A stretch of DNA of 42,083 bases, from positions 1 through 42,083 of the forward strand of contig DATDGR010000264.1 in NCBI GenBank assembly GCA_036521995.1, given 5' to 3'. Source of the DNA: Gp13-AA77 sp036521995 (GTDB lineage: Bacteria; Acidobacteriota; Terriglobia; UBA7540). Below the pieces are notes generated by a model. The model was not told the DNA's origin, did not search any database, and saw only the letters and a program-made list of their open reading frames with translations. Below, piece after piece: positions 25,180 through 34,077 of this stretch; the stretch's first letter is position 1; every line of letters begins with the position of its first letter. Made by a program: the position numbers and the translations under genes.

Positions 25180-25965
25180 ATGGGATTTATCTCGCGTGTC
25201 CGAAGTATCTTCCGCCTTTTTGTGCTCTTGACGGTTCTGATGGCCGTGGCACTTTTGAGTGCCATCACGACCATCCGGATCACGATCCACAGCGGTGAGG
25301 AAAAGGCGCCGAATCTCGTCGGCCTACCGATGGAACAGGCGCAGCGCTTGGCCGGCGGCATGGGGTTGGGTGTCAAGGTGGAGGACCATCTCTTCAACAG
25401 CAAGTACGCGGAGAATCACATTGTTTCGCAAGAGCCGGCCGCCGGAGCCAGCACCAAAACAGGACAGGACATTCATGTGCTTGTCAGCCTGGGCACGCCG
25501 AGTGTCACCGTGCCGAGGCTGGTGGGCGACAGTGTGCGCGCTGCCCAAGTGACCGCCGTCCAGCGCGGCCTCACGCTGGGCGACATCGCCTCTGTGCACT
25601 GGTCCGGCGCCCTCGCGGACTCCGTGGTGGCGCAGGACCCACTACCGTCCGCCCAGCCCGCTCGCAGCCCGGCTGTCAACCTGCTGGTCTCGCTCGGCGA
25701 CCCTTCGCCGGAGTTTGTCTGCCCAAGCTTCGTTGGCATGACGATCGGCCAGGCGCGCTCAGAGTTGGCGCGCGCCGGATTTTCGGTGGGCGAAGTGAAG
25801 GCCCCGGCGCCCGCTCCGGTTCCGGCGCCGGCCGGTGGCGCCCCCGGTGAGGCCGCAGCGCCGGGTGTGACGACAGCCCCCAACGGCACCATCCTCAGCC
25901 AGAGTCCCGCGCCCGGCACCAAGATCGAAGGCGGTGCAGCCTTCACCTTCACTGTGGCGCCCTGA
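25180..25965 (+). CDS. Membrane-anchored PASTA-domain protein
   Basis: A 261-residue protein. An N-terminal membrane anchor (LFVLLTVLMAVALLSAI) is followed by three PASTA repeats (about 45-108, 110-175, 182-261): for example APNLVGLPMEQAQRLAGG, VTVPRLVGDSVRAAQVTA and VCPSFVGMTIGQARSELARA. A Pro/Ala-rich insert (PAPAPVPAPAGGAPG) sits in the last. PASTA domains bind muropeptides or beta-lactams in Ser/Thr kinases and PBPs; there is no kinase or PBP catalytic domain here. ATG at 25180 is preferred over TTG at 25174. The gene is divergent from lutA and ends 36 bases before the converging TMTC-like gene. Confidence 0.88.
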   Translation: MGFISRVRSIFRLFVLLTVLMAVALLSAITTIRITIHSGEEKAPNLVGLPMEQAQRLAGGMGLGVKVEDHLFNSKYAENHIVSQEPAAGASTKTGQDIHVLVSLGTPSVTVPRLVGDSVRAAQVTAVQRGLTLGDIASVHWSGALADSVVAQDPLPSAQPARSPAVNLLVSLGDPSPEFVCPSFVGMTIGQARSELARAGFSVGEVKAPAPAPVPAPAGGAPGEAAAPGVTTAPNGTILSQSPAPGTKIEGGAAFTFTVAP

Positions 25966-26001
25966 ACCTGCGCAACCCTTCCCGCCTGCCCAGATATTGT
26001 C

Positions 26002-28104
26002 CTACGGGCCGCTGGCGGAGCCCGCGCGCCGCAGCTCGCGCACCGCAGCCTGCACCTCGACGTTGGTAGGGTCGCTGCCGAGCCCAGCCTGGTACTGGCC
26101 CAAGGCCTCGGCCTTGCGGCCGGCGGCGGCGTAGAGCCGGCCGAGACCGAAATGCGCCTTGCTGTCGAATTCGTCCAGGGCGAGCGCCGCCCGAAAATCG
26201 CGCTCCGCCGCCTGCGAGTCGCCCCGCCGGAGCTCGAGATCACCCAAAACATCGTAGGCTAGAGCATTGGGCTCACTGCGCGCGGAGGCGCGGAACTCCT
26301 CCTCCGCCTCGGTCCAGCGGCTTTCCGCCACGAGGAGCTGGCCGAGCTCATTGCGGGCGTGGGCATTGAGCGGCGAAAGGGCCACCGCGGCACGGAGCTG
26401 AATCTCAGCCGGGCCGTCAAGTTTCATCTCCTGATACGTGGTGCCCAGATTGAGGTGAGGATCCGTGTAGTTCGGCTTCAGCTTCATCGCTCGCTGGAAG
26501 AAGTCCACCGCCTGGTGATACTGCTTTCGCCGGCTGGCAACGAGACCCAGATTGTTCAGCACAATCGCATTTTCACCGTTGAGCGCCAGGGCGCGGCGCC
26601 AGGCCGCCTCGGCCTTGTCCACCTCGCCGTCCTGCCAGTAAACGGTGCCGAGGTTGTTCAGGATGGGATAGGCGTCCGGAGAGAAGTCGAGAGTGCTGCC
26701 GTAAAGCACGATGTCATTACTCCAGTCTCGGTTGCGAATGACAATGCGCGCGGCACAGAGCAGCGCGAGGGCAATGCCGGCCAGCGCCAGCGTCCTTCGC
26801 CAACCCGGGCGCGCGGCGGCGCGGCGCCACAGGCTGGAGGCAGCAAGTCCAGCCAGCCAGCAGAATCCCACCGAAGGGAGGTACAGGTAGCGTTCGGCAA
26901 AGACGTTGGCGGCCATCCAGTGCACATTCAGCACCGGAGCCAGCGTGGCCAAAAACCAAATGATACCGAAGGAGGCGAAATGCAGACGAGGCTCGCGGCT
27001 TCGCCACAAGACCAGGAAGAGCACGGCCAGCGCGGCGAGGGTCAGGAGGCCTGCGACCACGCGAGGCTCCGTGAGACCGGTGCCACGATGAAACACGTAA
27101 AAAGCGCACAGGCGAACGGGCCACAGGAGTTTGCCTGCATACTGGCCGATCAGGGCCAGCGCTGAGAAAATGACATGCTGCGGCGCGATGGAGCGCATCT
27201 GGTTGACGGGAGCCAGGGCACCGAGGAAGCGAATGCGGAACAACAGATAGGCGAGCGCCATCAGCCACAGCGGGCCGTCGCGGGCCAGCTTTTGGGACGC
27301 GCGCGTGTCACAGCGGTCGGCGCGATAGAAGTGCTCATAGACCGTTGCGAGCGCCGGAAGAGTCAGCGCCTGTTCCTTGGAGAGCAAGGCCAGGATAAAC
27401 GCCACCACCATGGCGGCCAGGGTTCCTTCGGACCGCTTTCCGCCCGGGCGTGCCACACCAAGAAAGAGGATAAAGGTGATGAGGTAAAAGAAGGTGAGCT
27501 CGAGGTCTGTGACCGCGGCAATCCAGGCCACCGACTCGACGTGAATGGGATGCAGGGCGAACAGCGCCGCGGCGCTGAAGGCCCACACGCGATCACCGGT
27601 GAGGCGCTCGGTGAGTACAAAGAGCAGACAGACGATGAGAACGTGCAACAAGAGACTGGCAAGATGAAAGCCGTAAGCGAGCGGTCCAAAAATCCGGTAG
27701 CAGGCCAGATATCCCAGGGTCATCATGGGCCTGTAGTAGTTGGTTACGCCTTGGACGCCCACGTAGGACCAGACCGTGGTGGTGAAGATTTCCTTCAGGT
27801 AATGGAGATTCTGCAGGTAAGGATTATTCGTGACCTGAGTATGGTCATCGTAAACGAAACCGTTGAGCAGAATGTTGAGATAAGGCAGGGTGGCGAAGGC
27901 GGCGAGCGCGCCAATGAGAAGAGTACGGCTGCGATCGAGGCCCGACGTGGTCTGATCGAGACCGAGATTGACAGTTCCGGCGTCCTCAACCTCGGTTGCC
28001 CGCCCTGAAGTTAATTCCCGAGTCGCTCGCAGCGACTCGATCCCCGGCGCACTAGCCAGCCCGAAGACTTTCGACAGTATTTCCCGCCGGGACGGCTTTT
28101 CCAT
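26002..28104 (-). CDS. TMTC-like multi-pass membrane protein with TPR tail
   Basis: A 700-residue protein. The N-terminal half has about ten hydrophobic segments and TMTC-type motifs (FVYDDHTQVTNNPYL, NYYRPMMTLGYLACY, FALHPIHVESVAWIAAV) found in eukaryotic O-mannosyltransferase TMTC proteins and their bacterial relatives. The FVYDD segment holds an acidic pair likely at the active centre of GT-C glycosyltransferases. The C-terminal part from about residue 480 is TPR repeats (ALNGENAIVLNNLGLVASRR, AMKLKPNYTDPHLNLGTTYQ). Glycosyltransfer from a lipid-linked sugar is plausible but unproven. It is the last gene of the six-gene operon, 9 bases after PAP2. Confidence 0.82.
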   Translation of the reverse strand: MEKPSRREILSKVFGLASAPGIESLRATRELTSGRATEVEDAGTVNLGLDQTTSGLDRSRTLLIGALAAFATLPYLNILLNGFVYDDHTQVTNNPYLQNLHYLKEIFTTTVWSYVGVQGVTNYYRPMMTLGYLACYRIFGPLAYGFHLASLLLHVLIVCLLFVLTERLTGDRVWAFSAAALFALHPIHVESVAWIAAVTDLELTFFYLITFILFLGVARPGGKRSEGTLAAMVVAFILALLSKEQALTLPALATVYEHFYRADRCDTRASQKLARDGPLWLMALAYLLFRIRFLGALAPVNQMRSIAPQHVIFSALALIGQYAGKLLWPVRLCAFYVFHRGTGLTEPRVVAGLLTLAALAVLFLVLWRSREPRLHFASFGIIWFLATLAPVLNVHWMAANVFAERYLYLPSVGFCWLAGLAASSLWRRAAARPGWRRTLALAGIALALLCAARIVIRNRDWSNDIVLYGSTLDFSPDAYPILNNLGTVYWQDGEVDKAEAAWRRALALNGENAIVLNNLGLVASRRKQYHQAVDFFQRAMKLKPNYTDPHLNLGTTYQEMKLDGPAEIQLRAAVALSPLNAHARNELGQLLVAESRWTEAEEEFRASARSEPNALAYDVLGDLELRRGDSQAAERDFRAALALDEFDSKAHFGLGRLYAAAGRKAEALGQYQAGLGSDPTNVEVQAAVRELRRAGSASGP

Positions 28105-28113
28105 GGCGCTCCA

Positions 28114-29121
28114 TCAACCGGCGCGTCCCGCCGGGAGCCCCGCTCGCCGGACCCACTGCGCCCAGGCGGCGGGTAAAGGCAGGGATACGCGCAGGTCTCC
28201 AAAACGCACAAAGAGCCAGTTCGCGAGTGCGAAGCTGAGCGGCGCCAGGATGAAACCCGCCACGCAGTCGATCAGATAGTGGTAGCGGAGGTAGACGGTG
28301 GAAACCCACAGGCTCAGGATCAAGGGCGAGAGGATCCAGAACAGCCGCTTCGAATTGCGCCAGGCATAAAGCCATACCACGAAAGAGATGGCCACGTGGA
28401 GGCTGGGGAACACGTCGCGGCGGATGCGGGCGAAATCCATGAACTCCATCTCCCGGTTCAGGGCGGCGAGGGGCGTGCTGAGCGAGACCGTGTACTGGCT
28501 GTGTAGCGTGTACATGGGGCCGATCGCCGGCACAAGAATGTAGCCTGCCAGGCCGAGGAAACTCACCACCAGCAGACCGCACATCATCTCGCGAAAGCGG
28601 GCGCGCGGCCGGAAGGCGTAGATGAAGCAGGCCACAATGGGGATATTGAACAGATGGAAGACGTAGGCAAACTGCATCCACGAAGTCAGCGCAGGGGTCA
28701 CAAAACGCTGCAAAGCGACGCTGGCCTGGAACCCGAACAGGCGCTGGTCGATGGCGATCAAGGTGGAGTCGCGGTCGGTGGTCACCAGCAAGTGCGTGGC
28801 ATCGCCCCAAAGAGAATAGTACATCAGGAGAATGATGAGGAACGGCACCCAGTCCCGGACGATCTCCCAATAGGGACGCAAGAAGGCGGCGAGGTCGCTC
28901 TCCTGTCCGCCGCGCTCGCCGCCGGTAATGAAATAGTGCGCCAACTCCTTGGCCATCAGCACGGCCACGGCTGGAATGATCACAAGCACGTCGGCTGGGC
29001 TCACCGTCGCCCCGCGCAGCTCGCTGAAAATGAGCCGAAAGGCGAGATTGATGAGAAAGAAGGTGAGCGCCACGGCGTCTTCAAGCCGCAAGCCTAAGCT
29101 GATCTTCTGCTTACTGTTCAT
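28114..29121 (-). CDS. PAP2-family membrane phosphatase
   Basis: A 335-residue integral membrane protein with at least six hydrophobic segments. PAP2-type catalytic sequence is visible: a loose first motif (RMKxxxxxxRP-like sequence is not clear), FPSLHVAISFVVWLYAW (PSxH, about 241) and STVYLRYHYLIDCVAGF (third motif, with His and Asp, about 275-295). It resembles Aur1/inositol-phosphorylceramide synthase-like bacterial PAP2 proteins, which move or remove phosphate on lipid carriers. The adjacent TMTC-like gene suggests undecaprenyl- or dolichol-type carrier handling, by inference. It overlaps the preceding gene by 11 bases. Confidence 0.8.
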   Translation of the reverse strand: MNSKQKISLGLRLEDAVALTFFLINLAFRLIFSELRGATVSPADVLVIIPAVAVLMAKELAHYFITGGERGGQESDLAAFLRPYWEIVRDWVPFLIILLMYYSLWGDATHLLVTTDRDSTLIAIDQRLFGFQASVALQRFVTPALTSWMQFAYVFHLFNIPIVACFIYAFRPRARFREMMCGLLVVSFLGLAGYILVPAIGPMYTLHSQYTVSLSTPLAALNREMEFMDFARIRRDVFPSLHVAISFVVWLYAWRNSKRLFWILSPLILSLWVSTVYLRYHYLIDCVAGFILAPLSFALANWLFVRFGDLRVSLPLPAAWAQWVRRAGLPAGRAG

Positions 29122-29872
29122 AAAGCGCCTTCAAAGCCTCGAACTGCCGTCTCTGGTCGGGGGGAAAGCTGTAATGGGCGGTGGCATCCAACACCGCCAC
29201 GGCCGCTCCCGTATCGCCGCTGAGAAAATAAACGTGGGCCAAGCCCTCCACCGCGTCGCCCTGGGTGGGCAAGAGCTTAAGGGCTGTCAAGAGGCTATGT
29301 TCCGCCTCCGGATACTGCCGCAAACCGGTCTCCGCCAAGCCCGCGAGCACATATGCCTTTGGATAGCCGGGATTGCGGCGGATGAACTGGTCTGCCAGGG
29401 AAATTACCTGCTGGTAGTCGCCGACGAAGTATCGGCAATAGGCGAAACGCATAAGGTCGTCCTCGTCGAGGTCCTGCGGGCTGAGGGCCTGGAACACCGG
29501 CTCGTCGCGCAGGAGCGAATTGAACTGGCGCCCGGCGAACTTGGCCTTAGCCAACAGTTGCCAGTTGCGCAGATTACCGGGTCGCAGTTCGACCGCGCGC
29601 GCCGCGTTGCTATAGGCGAGCAAATACTGTTGGCGGTCAAGGTTCTTCGCGCTGGCCCAGCCGTAAACCTCGGCCCCGATGTCCTCGCCCAAGGCCCGTG
29701 CCCCGAAGGCCACCAGCATCAGGATTGCGCCGTAAAGAGCCAAGCCACGCAGGCCGGGCCGGCGCTCCGGCCCGGCGAAAGACCGGGCCGCTTTGCCCGC
29801 CAGGAGCGCCATCACCACCAAGGCGAAGACCTTCAACGCCTCCCAGAAGATGAATTCAAATGGCTCCAGCAT
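29111..29872 (-). CDS. Membrane-anchored TPR-like protein
   Basis: A 253-residue protein. Two hydrophobic segments near the N-terminus (FALVVMALLAG and ALYGAILMLVAFGARAL) anchor it; the rest is helical with TPR-type pairs (YAYCRYFVGDYQQVISLADQ-like, HSLLTALKLLPTQGDAVEGL and AHVYFLSGDTGAAVAVLDAT). No catalytic motif. Probably a scaffold for the neighbouring membrane enzymes. It lies between another TPR protein and PAP2 in a tightly packed operon and overlaps PAP2 by 11 bases. Confidence 0.7.
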   Translation of the reverse strand: MLEPFEFIFWEALKVFALVVMALLAGKAARSFAGPERRPGLRGLALYGAILMLVAFGARALGEDIGAEVYGWASAKNLDRQQYLLAYSNAARAVELRPGNLRNWQLLAKAKFAGRQFNSLLRDEPVFQALSPQDLDEDDLMRFAYCRYFVGDYQQVISLADQFIRRNPGYPKAYVLAGLAETGLRQYPEAEHSLLTALKLLPTQGDAVEGLAHVYFLSGDTGAAVAVLDATAHYSFPPDQRRQFEALKALYEQ

Positions 29873-29908
29873 GGTAACCGCTCGCGATTCTGTCTCCGGG
29901 CACCAGGG

Positions 29909-30811
29909 TCATCGCGCCAGGCTAAGATCGATTTTGCTGTCAGGCCCGAGCGCCGCCTTCCCATCCGTTCCTAGTACATAGGGCACGCCGGTCGGATCGA
30001 CCGGTTTCCGGGTCAGCAGTCCGGCCCGATAAAGCTCGTCGAAAAAGGCCGCCCGCCGGCCAGCCCGCTGCTGGAAAAGGGCCAGGGCCCGCTCAAGCTG
30101 CTCGATCTCCATCGTGGCCGCAATCGCTGCCAGGTGCTCGGCGGCACTTCGGCGAATGCTGTCGTTTCCACCCTCACGGTAAACCTGGGTCCAGAGCAGC
30201 CGTGAGGTCTCCAGCTCCCCGCCCTGAGCGGCCACCGAAGCTGCCAACGTCTTCATCCAGAGGTCGGCGCCCGGCTGCCGGCTGCCCGCCTGAAAGGCAA
30301 GCGCAGCGTGGGGGTAGTCCTTGAGGTCCCAGTAGTAAATGAAGCCCAAGTCCTGCCATAGCCTCCAGTACGACGGGTTTGCCACGATGCCGCGCCGAAT
30401 CAGGGCCAGGGCCTCTTCGGGCCGCCCCGCGCCCGCTGGAGGCTTCTCGGCCAGAAAGACCGCCCCGAAACGGTAGGCGATCAGCAGGTGCGGATCGAGC
30501 GTGGTGGCTACCCGCAGGAGCGGACCCAAGAAATCGAATGTGCTATTTCCTGCCAGGCGTTCCCGGCCGAAGTACTGCACCACGCGGGTCCAGTAGATAT
30601 CGGCCAGCAGTCCCTCGTAGCCTAAACTTAGACGCCGCAGCGTCTCGCCCGACGTGACGTAAACGATAGGGTTCTGGGTCGCCGCGTCCGCCTGGCGGTC
30701 GATCGTGCTGCGAATCACCCCTGAGCCCGCCCAGGCCAAGACGAGAACCAGCAACGCGAACCGACGCGGGTTCAAACGACGAGAATCTGAAAGCTCAGTC
30801 GCTGCCAACAT
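29909..30811 (-). CDS. Membrane-anchored TPR-type protein
   Basis: A 300-residue protein with one N-terminal membrane segment (RRFALLVLVLAWAGSGVI). The conserved-looking region SLGYEGLLADIYWTRVVQYF (about 60-80) and helical pairs such as RPEEALALIRRGIVANPSYW and DLGFIYYWDLKDYPHAALAF fit a TPR fold. The tail (GVPYVLGTDGKAALGPDSK) looks like the pilin-associated or phosphate-type VPYxL ending seen in acidobacterial TPR proteins. The function is unknown. It lies 36 bases upstream of the 253-residue TPR protein and 18 bases after the ABC permease. Confidence 0.7.
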   Translation of the reverse strand: MLAATELSDSRRLNPRRFALLVLVLAWAGSGVIRSTIDRQADAATQNPIVYVTSGETLRRLSLGYEGLLADIYWTRVVQYFGRERLAGNSTFDFLGPLLRVATTLDPHLLIAYRFGAVFLAEKPPAGAGRPEEALALIRRGIVANPSYWRLWQDLGFIYYWDLKDYPHAALAFQAGSRQPGADLWMKTLAASVAAQGGELETSRLLWTQVYREGGNDSIRRSAAEHLAAIAATMEIEQLERALALFQQRAGRRAAFFDELYRAGLLTRKPVDPTGVPYVLGTDGKAALGPDSKIDLSLAR

Positions 30812-30829
30812 ACGTGAGACCTGACCAGC

Positions 30830-31606
30830 TCAGCGAAATTCGCGCTCCTCGAAAACCAGGATGGCGGCCGACACCAGAACCGTGGTGTAAAGCAACGCGT
30901 AGAGCGAGTTCGCGAACAGCCGGAAGCCTGGGATCAACTGACCATGCGCGGTCTGGCTAATGGCGCTGAAGGTGCCGAAATCCGGCAAGACGACCGAAAG
31001 TCCGTGCAGCAGGATCCTCACCAACGCACTTCCCGACTGATCTCCAAAGCCTCGCAGGTCGCTGAGAAGATTGCCGATTACATAGAGGCTGAAGGTGAAC
31101 ACCGCCGAGAGCATCGGCGTGGAAACGGTGGAAAAGAGCAACGCCACTCCGACCACCAGCGCCAGTTGCAGTAGGATAAAGTAAATGGCCTCGAGTGGCG
31201 CCAGGTCTTCGGCGCCGAGCCGGCGCTTCTCCCAATAGAGAGCCAAGTAGAAACCCGCGGTCATAATGGCCGTGTTGACCACAAGCGTCAGCACCAGGCC
31301 CAGATACTTGCCCAGGATGAACTCGACGCGCGCGACGGGTTTGGAGAGCACATTATAGATGGTGCGGCGCTCGATCTCCTTCCACACCAAGCTGATGCCG
31401 ATAAAGATCGCGATCATCAACCCGAAGACCGAAATGGCGCTGAGACCGAGGTTGACCAGCAGGATCTCATTGACGCCGACCGAGATACTGCCGAAGAGAA
31501 TCCCCGCTCCCGTCAGCAGAAGCGCGAACACTACCAGGTTGTAGAGCACCTTTTCACGGACGCATTCCTTGAAGGTGTGCACCGCAATGGCGGCCACGCG
31601 GCTCAT
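30830..31606 (-). CDS. ABC-2-type transporter permease
   Basis: A 258-residue inner membrane protein with about six transmembrane segments, characteristic of ABC-2 permeases. Typical sequence: the N-terminal AVHTFKECVREKVLYNLVVF, the WKEIERRTIYNVLSKPVAR loop and the late SSAVFTFSLYVIGNLLSDLR-like helix. The substrate cannot be read. It starts 4 bases inside the end of the ATPase gene (ATGA), so the two subunits are translationally coupled. Together with that ATPase it forms an exporter of the NatAB type. Confidence 0.85.
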   Translation of the reverse strand: MSRVAAIAVHTFKECVREKVLYNLVVFALLLTGAGILFGSISVGVNEILLVNLGLSAISVFGLMIAIFIGISLVWKEIERRTIYNVLSKPVARVEFILGKYLGLVLTLVVNTAIMTAGFYLALYWEKRRLGAEDLAPLEAIYFILLQLALVVGVALLFSTVSTPMLSAVFTFSLYVIGNLLSDLRGFGDQSGSALVRILLHGLSVVLPDFGTFSAISQTAHGQLIPGFRLFANSLYALLYTTVLVSAAILVFEEREFR

Positions 31607-32649
31607 CGGCGCCCCGACTCCACTTGAGCTGCTCGGATGTCAGGGTCCAAATCCGGCTCGGCCCCTGTCGCGTTCACAGGCACGCCGGAAGTGCTTGTGG
31701 TAGGGCCCGCCGACCGGCCCGACGACGACCCCTCGACTTTGGCCACGAAGTAGTCCTCCAGCGAGGTCTTGACGGGATTGAGCGAAACGATGCGAGCTCC
31801 TGCGCGCAACGCCGCCTCAAGGACGGCCGCCGTGTTCGAATCCGCCCTGAGTTCAAGACGCACCCGGTCCCCCGTGCGCACCGTGGCGGTGGTGAAAGGG
31901 GCTAGAGCCATGAGCACGCCCGGCGCTGGATCCTCGAGAACCAGTTCGGTCGAGGCCACGCCGGTTCCCAGAATCTCGCGCAAACTGCCCAACCCCTGCA
32001 GCCGGCCGCGATTGAGGATCGCCACGCGGTCACACAGCGCTTCGGCGTCGGAGAGAATGTGAGTGGAAAAGAAAACGGTCTTTCCTTGGCGCCGGAGCGA
32101 TAGGATTAGGTCACGCACTTGGCGGCGGCCCAGAGGGTCAAGACCGGACATGGGCTCGTCAAAGAAGACCACTTCCGGGTCGTTGACGAGCGCCTGGGCA
32201 ATCCCGAGTCGCTGCACCATGCCCTTCGAAAACTTACGCACCGCAATCCCTGCGGACTCCGCCAGTTCAACCTGTTCGAGCAATTCCCGGCTTCGCCGGC
32301 GGCGAACGGCCGGATCGAGACCGCAGAGCCAGCCGGTATAGTGCAGGAATTCCTGCGCGGTCAGGTGGTCATAAAAGGAAGGATTCTCAGGGAGGTAGCC
32401 AATGCGGGCGTGCACCCGCGCGTCGTGAAGCGGACGCCCAAGGATTCTACCGGAACCCGCGGTTGGGAAGACCAGCCGCAACAGCAGCTTCAGGGTAGTG
32501 GTCTTGCCCGCGCCGTTCGGGCCCAGGAGCCCGAAGATCTCGCCTTGCTCAACCGTCAACGTAAGGCGGTCGAGCGCTCTGGTGGAACGGCTGCCCCAGA
32601 AGCCCGACCGGTAGTCTTTGGTGAGTTCCGTGGTTTCGACAGCCTGCAT
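31603..32649 (-). CDS. ABC transporter ATP-binding protein
   Basis: A 348-residue ATPase. Walker A is GPNGAGKTTTLKLL (about 39-52), the signature is FSKGMVQRLGIAQAL (about 138-152), Walker B is VVFFDEPMSGLDP (about 159-171), and the His switch region is VFFSTHIL. It begins MQAVETTELTKDYRSG. A roughly 110-residue C-terminal extension beyond the NatA/CcmA-type core ends in a Ser/Thr/Gly-rich tail (SSSGRSAGPTTSTSGVPV), which is unusual. It heads the six-gene operon ending with the TMTC-like gene. Confidence 0.9.
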   Translation of the reverse strand: MQAVETTELTKDYRSGFWGSRSTRALDRLTLTVEQGEIFGLLGPNGAGKTTTLKLLLRLVFPTAGSGRILGRPLHDARVHARIGYLPENPSFYDHLTAQEFLHYTGWLCGLDPAVRRRRSRELLEQVELAESAGIAVRKFSKGMVQRLGIAQALVNDPEVVFFDEPMSGLDPLGRRQVRDLILSLRRQGKTVFFSTHILSDAEALCDRVAILNRGRLQGLGSLREILGTGVASTELVLEDPAPGVLMALAPFTTATVRTGDRVRLELRADSNTAAVLEAALRAGARIVSLNPVKTSLEDYFVAKVEGSSSGRSAGPTTSTSGVPVNATGAEPDLDPDIRAAQVESGRR

Positions 32650-32803
32650 GGCCGAAGATGACCTCCCGGCTCCGGCCTCCTGATCGGTGTCCTGACCGGA
32701 CCGCCGAACCCCGCCGGTCCAGCGGGCTCATAGGACGCGCCAGCCTTCCTAGCCAGGATAGCTCCAACTTGAGAATAACGGAGGTCGACCCCGAAGACAG
32801 CTC

Positions 32804-32829
32804 GCCGGCCCCATCAAGGTGGGGCCGGC
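32804..32829 (-). terminator. Strong stem-loop after pilin 1
   Basis: Perfect 9-bp stem GCCGGCCCC (32804-32812) and GGGGCCGGC (32821-32829) with an 8-base loop, about 65 bases after the pilin 1 stop and 155 bases before the ABC ATPase start. It likely separates the pilin transcript from the ABC operon, or attenuates read-through. There is no T-run, so it may be a processing or attenuation hairpin. Confidence 0.5.
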
Positions 32830-32894
32830 AATCGCAAGACTCAGCCGTCGAAGGCCTCTCGCACCAGAACCGGAATCCGGACCCGGCGCTAAAG

Positions 32895-33374
32895 CTAGCC
32901 GCCGATGGGTGAATCCGACGCGCTAGACGTGGCCGAGGTGTTCTGGCGAATCACGTTAGTGGCGTCGGTGTAGTAATAGTTCTGGCCCGTCGTCCCCACC
33001 TGAACCGGGTTGGCGTTGACCGTGTAATTGGGCGTCGACCCATTCACCGCGGCTGAAGCGGAATACGTAAAGCTGTAGCCGCTCTTGGTGCCTGCGGCCA
33101 GTACGCTATCAAGCAGTCCAGCCGTCGTGGAGGTGGCGTTTCCTGACGTCGGCGGCCCGAGCTGGGCCAGCGTCGAGGTGAAACCCTGGTTGTAGGTGGA
33201 GCTGTAAGTGACCTCGCAGGTGTTGATGGTGCGCAGCGACGCTACCGCCGACGCCTGATTGGCAGCGATCTTCGACCTCAGCAGGTTCGGAATCGCGATG
33301 GCAGCAATGATCAAGATGATCGCGACCACAATCAGCAGTTCGATCAATGAAAAGCCTTGGGAATCTTTCTTCAT
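32895..33374 (-). CDS. pilA: Type IV pilin, copy 1
   Basis: A 159-residue prepilin. Leader peptide MKKDSQG is cut before the Phe of FSLIELLIVVAIILIIAAIA; the mature protein has Glu5. The hydrophobic N-terminal helix continues into NLLRSKIAANQASAVASLRT, the usual pilin helix. The C-terminal globular part has repeat-poor Ser/Thr/Gly-rich sequence and ends SASDSPIGG. A single Cys (in NTCEVTYSS) is present, so the classic C-terminal disulfide loop is absent. Copies 2 and 3 lie upstream. AGGAG precedes the ATG at 33374. No good sigma-54 site was seen in the 143-base gap before it, so it may be co-transcribed from the copy 2 promoter. Confidence 0.93.
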   Translation of the reverse strand: MKKDSQGFSLIELLIVVAIILIIAAIAIPNLLRSKIAANQASAVASLRTINTCEVTYSSTYNQGFTSTLAQLGPPTSGNATSTTAGLLDSVLAAGTKSGYSFTYSASAAVNGSTPNYTVNANPVQVGTTGQNYYYTDATNVIRQNTSATSSASDSPIGG

Positions 33375-33517
33375 GTCCTCTTCTCCTCAGTGGTGATTGA
33401 TAATGGCGAAACGCGTTCGAACGCCTTTGGTCTAAGCAATCCGGTGACGCCCGTCAAGCAGGTATGGCCGGGCGCCACGCGGCGGTCAATGAAACGATGG
33501 GCAGCCAGCCTAAGAAC

Positions 33518-33997
33518 TCAGCCGCCGATCGGCGAATCCGACGCGCTTGCCGTCGCTGAACTGTTCTGGCGAATCACGTTGGAGTCATCCGTATAGTAAT
33601 AGTTTTGCCCCGTTGTGCCAACGCTTTGCGGCACCGCCGTGATGTTATAGCTCGGCGTTGATCCGTTCACGGCCGCGCCGGCGGTGTAAGTGAACGTGTA
33701 ACCGCTCTTGTTGCCGGCCGCGAGTACGCTATCGAGCAGCCCGGCGGTCGTTGAGGTAGCCTGGCCCGACGCGGGCGGCCCGAGTTGGGCTAGAGTGGAA
33801 GTGTATCCCTGATTGTAAGTGGAGCTGTACGTAACCTCGGAGGTGTTGATGGTCCGCAAGGACGCCACCGCCGAAGATTGGTTGGCTGCGATCTTGGACC
33901 TCAGCAGGTTCGGAATCGCGATTGCGGCGATGATCAGAATGATCGCCACAACGATCAAAAGTTCGATTAACGAGAATCCTTCGTTTCCCTTCTTCAT
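33518..33997 (-). CDS. pilA: Type IV pilin, copy 2
   Basis: A 159-residue prepilin, leader MKKGNEG then FSLIELLIVVAIILIIAAIA, matching copy 1 over most of its length and ending SASDSPIGG. It has Ser where copy 1 has Cys (NTSEVTYSS), so it has no Cys. The C-terminal region (YNITAVPQSVGTTGQNYYYT) differs most from the other copies. AGGAG lies 9 bases before the ATG. A sigma-54 promoter at 34062-34077 is about 65 bases upstream of the start codon. This is the best-placed pilin for PilR control. Confidence 0.93.
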   Translation of the reverse strand: MKKGNEGFSLIELLIVVAIILIIAAIAIPNLLRSKIAANQSSAVASLRTINTSEVTYSSTYNQGYTSTLAQLGPPASGQATSTTAGLLDSVLAAGNKSGYTFTYTAGAAVNGSTPSYNITAVPQSVGTTGQNYYYTDDSNVIRQNSSATASASDSPIGG

Positions 33998-34061
33998 CTC
34001 ATTTGCTCCTGGTTGATTGGGTGGCCCGATTGATGTTTGCGAGGCCTACGCGCTCGTCAGG

Positions 34062-34077
34062 AGCAGGTCCGATGCCA
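34062..34077 (-). promoter_or_regulatory. Sigma-54 promoter of pilin 2
   Basis: On the minus strand TGGCATCGGACCTGCT: TGGCA at -24 and TGCT at -12, with the GG-to-GC spacing of the sigma-54 consensus. The site is followed by a predicted start near 34050, about 52 bases before the ATG. The remaining 34078-34452 (375 bases) holds no gene; only a perfect 10-base palindrome GCTCGCGAGC near 34427-34440 was noticed. Confidence 0.8.

Noticed and set aside
33375..33517. Sigma-54 site before pilin 1
   Set aside because: GGGCG and TTGCT words occur, but the GG-to-GC spacing is about 13 bases, not 10, so no consensus site is present.
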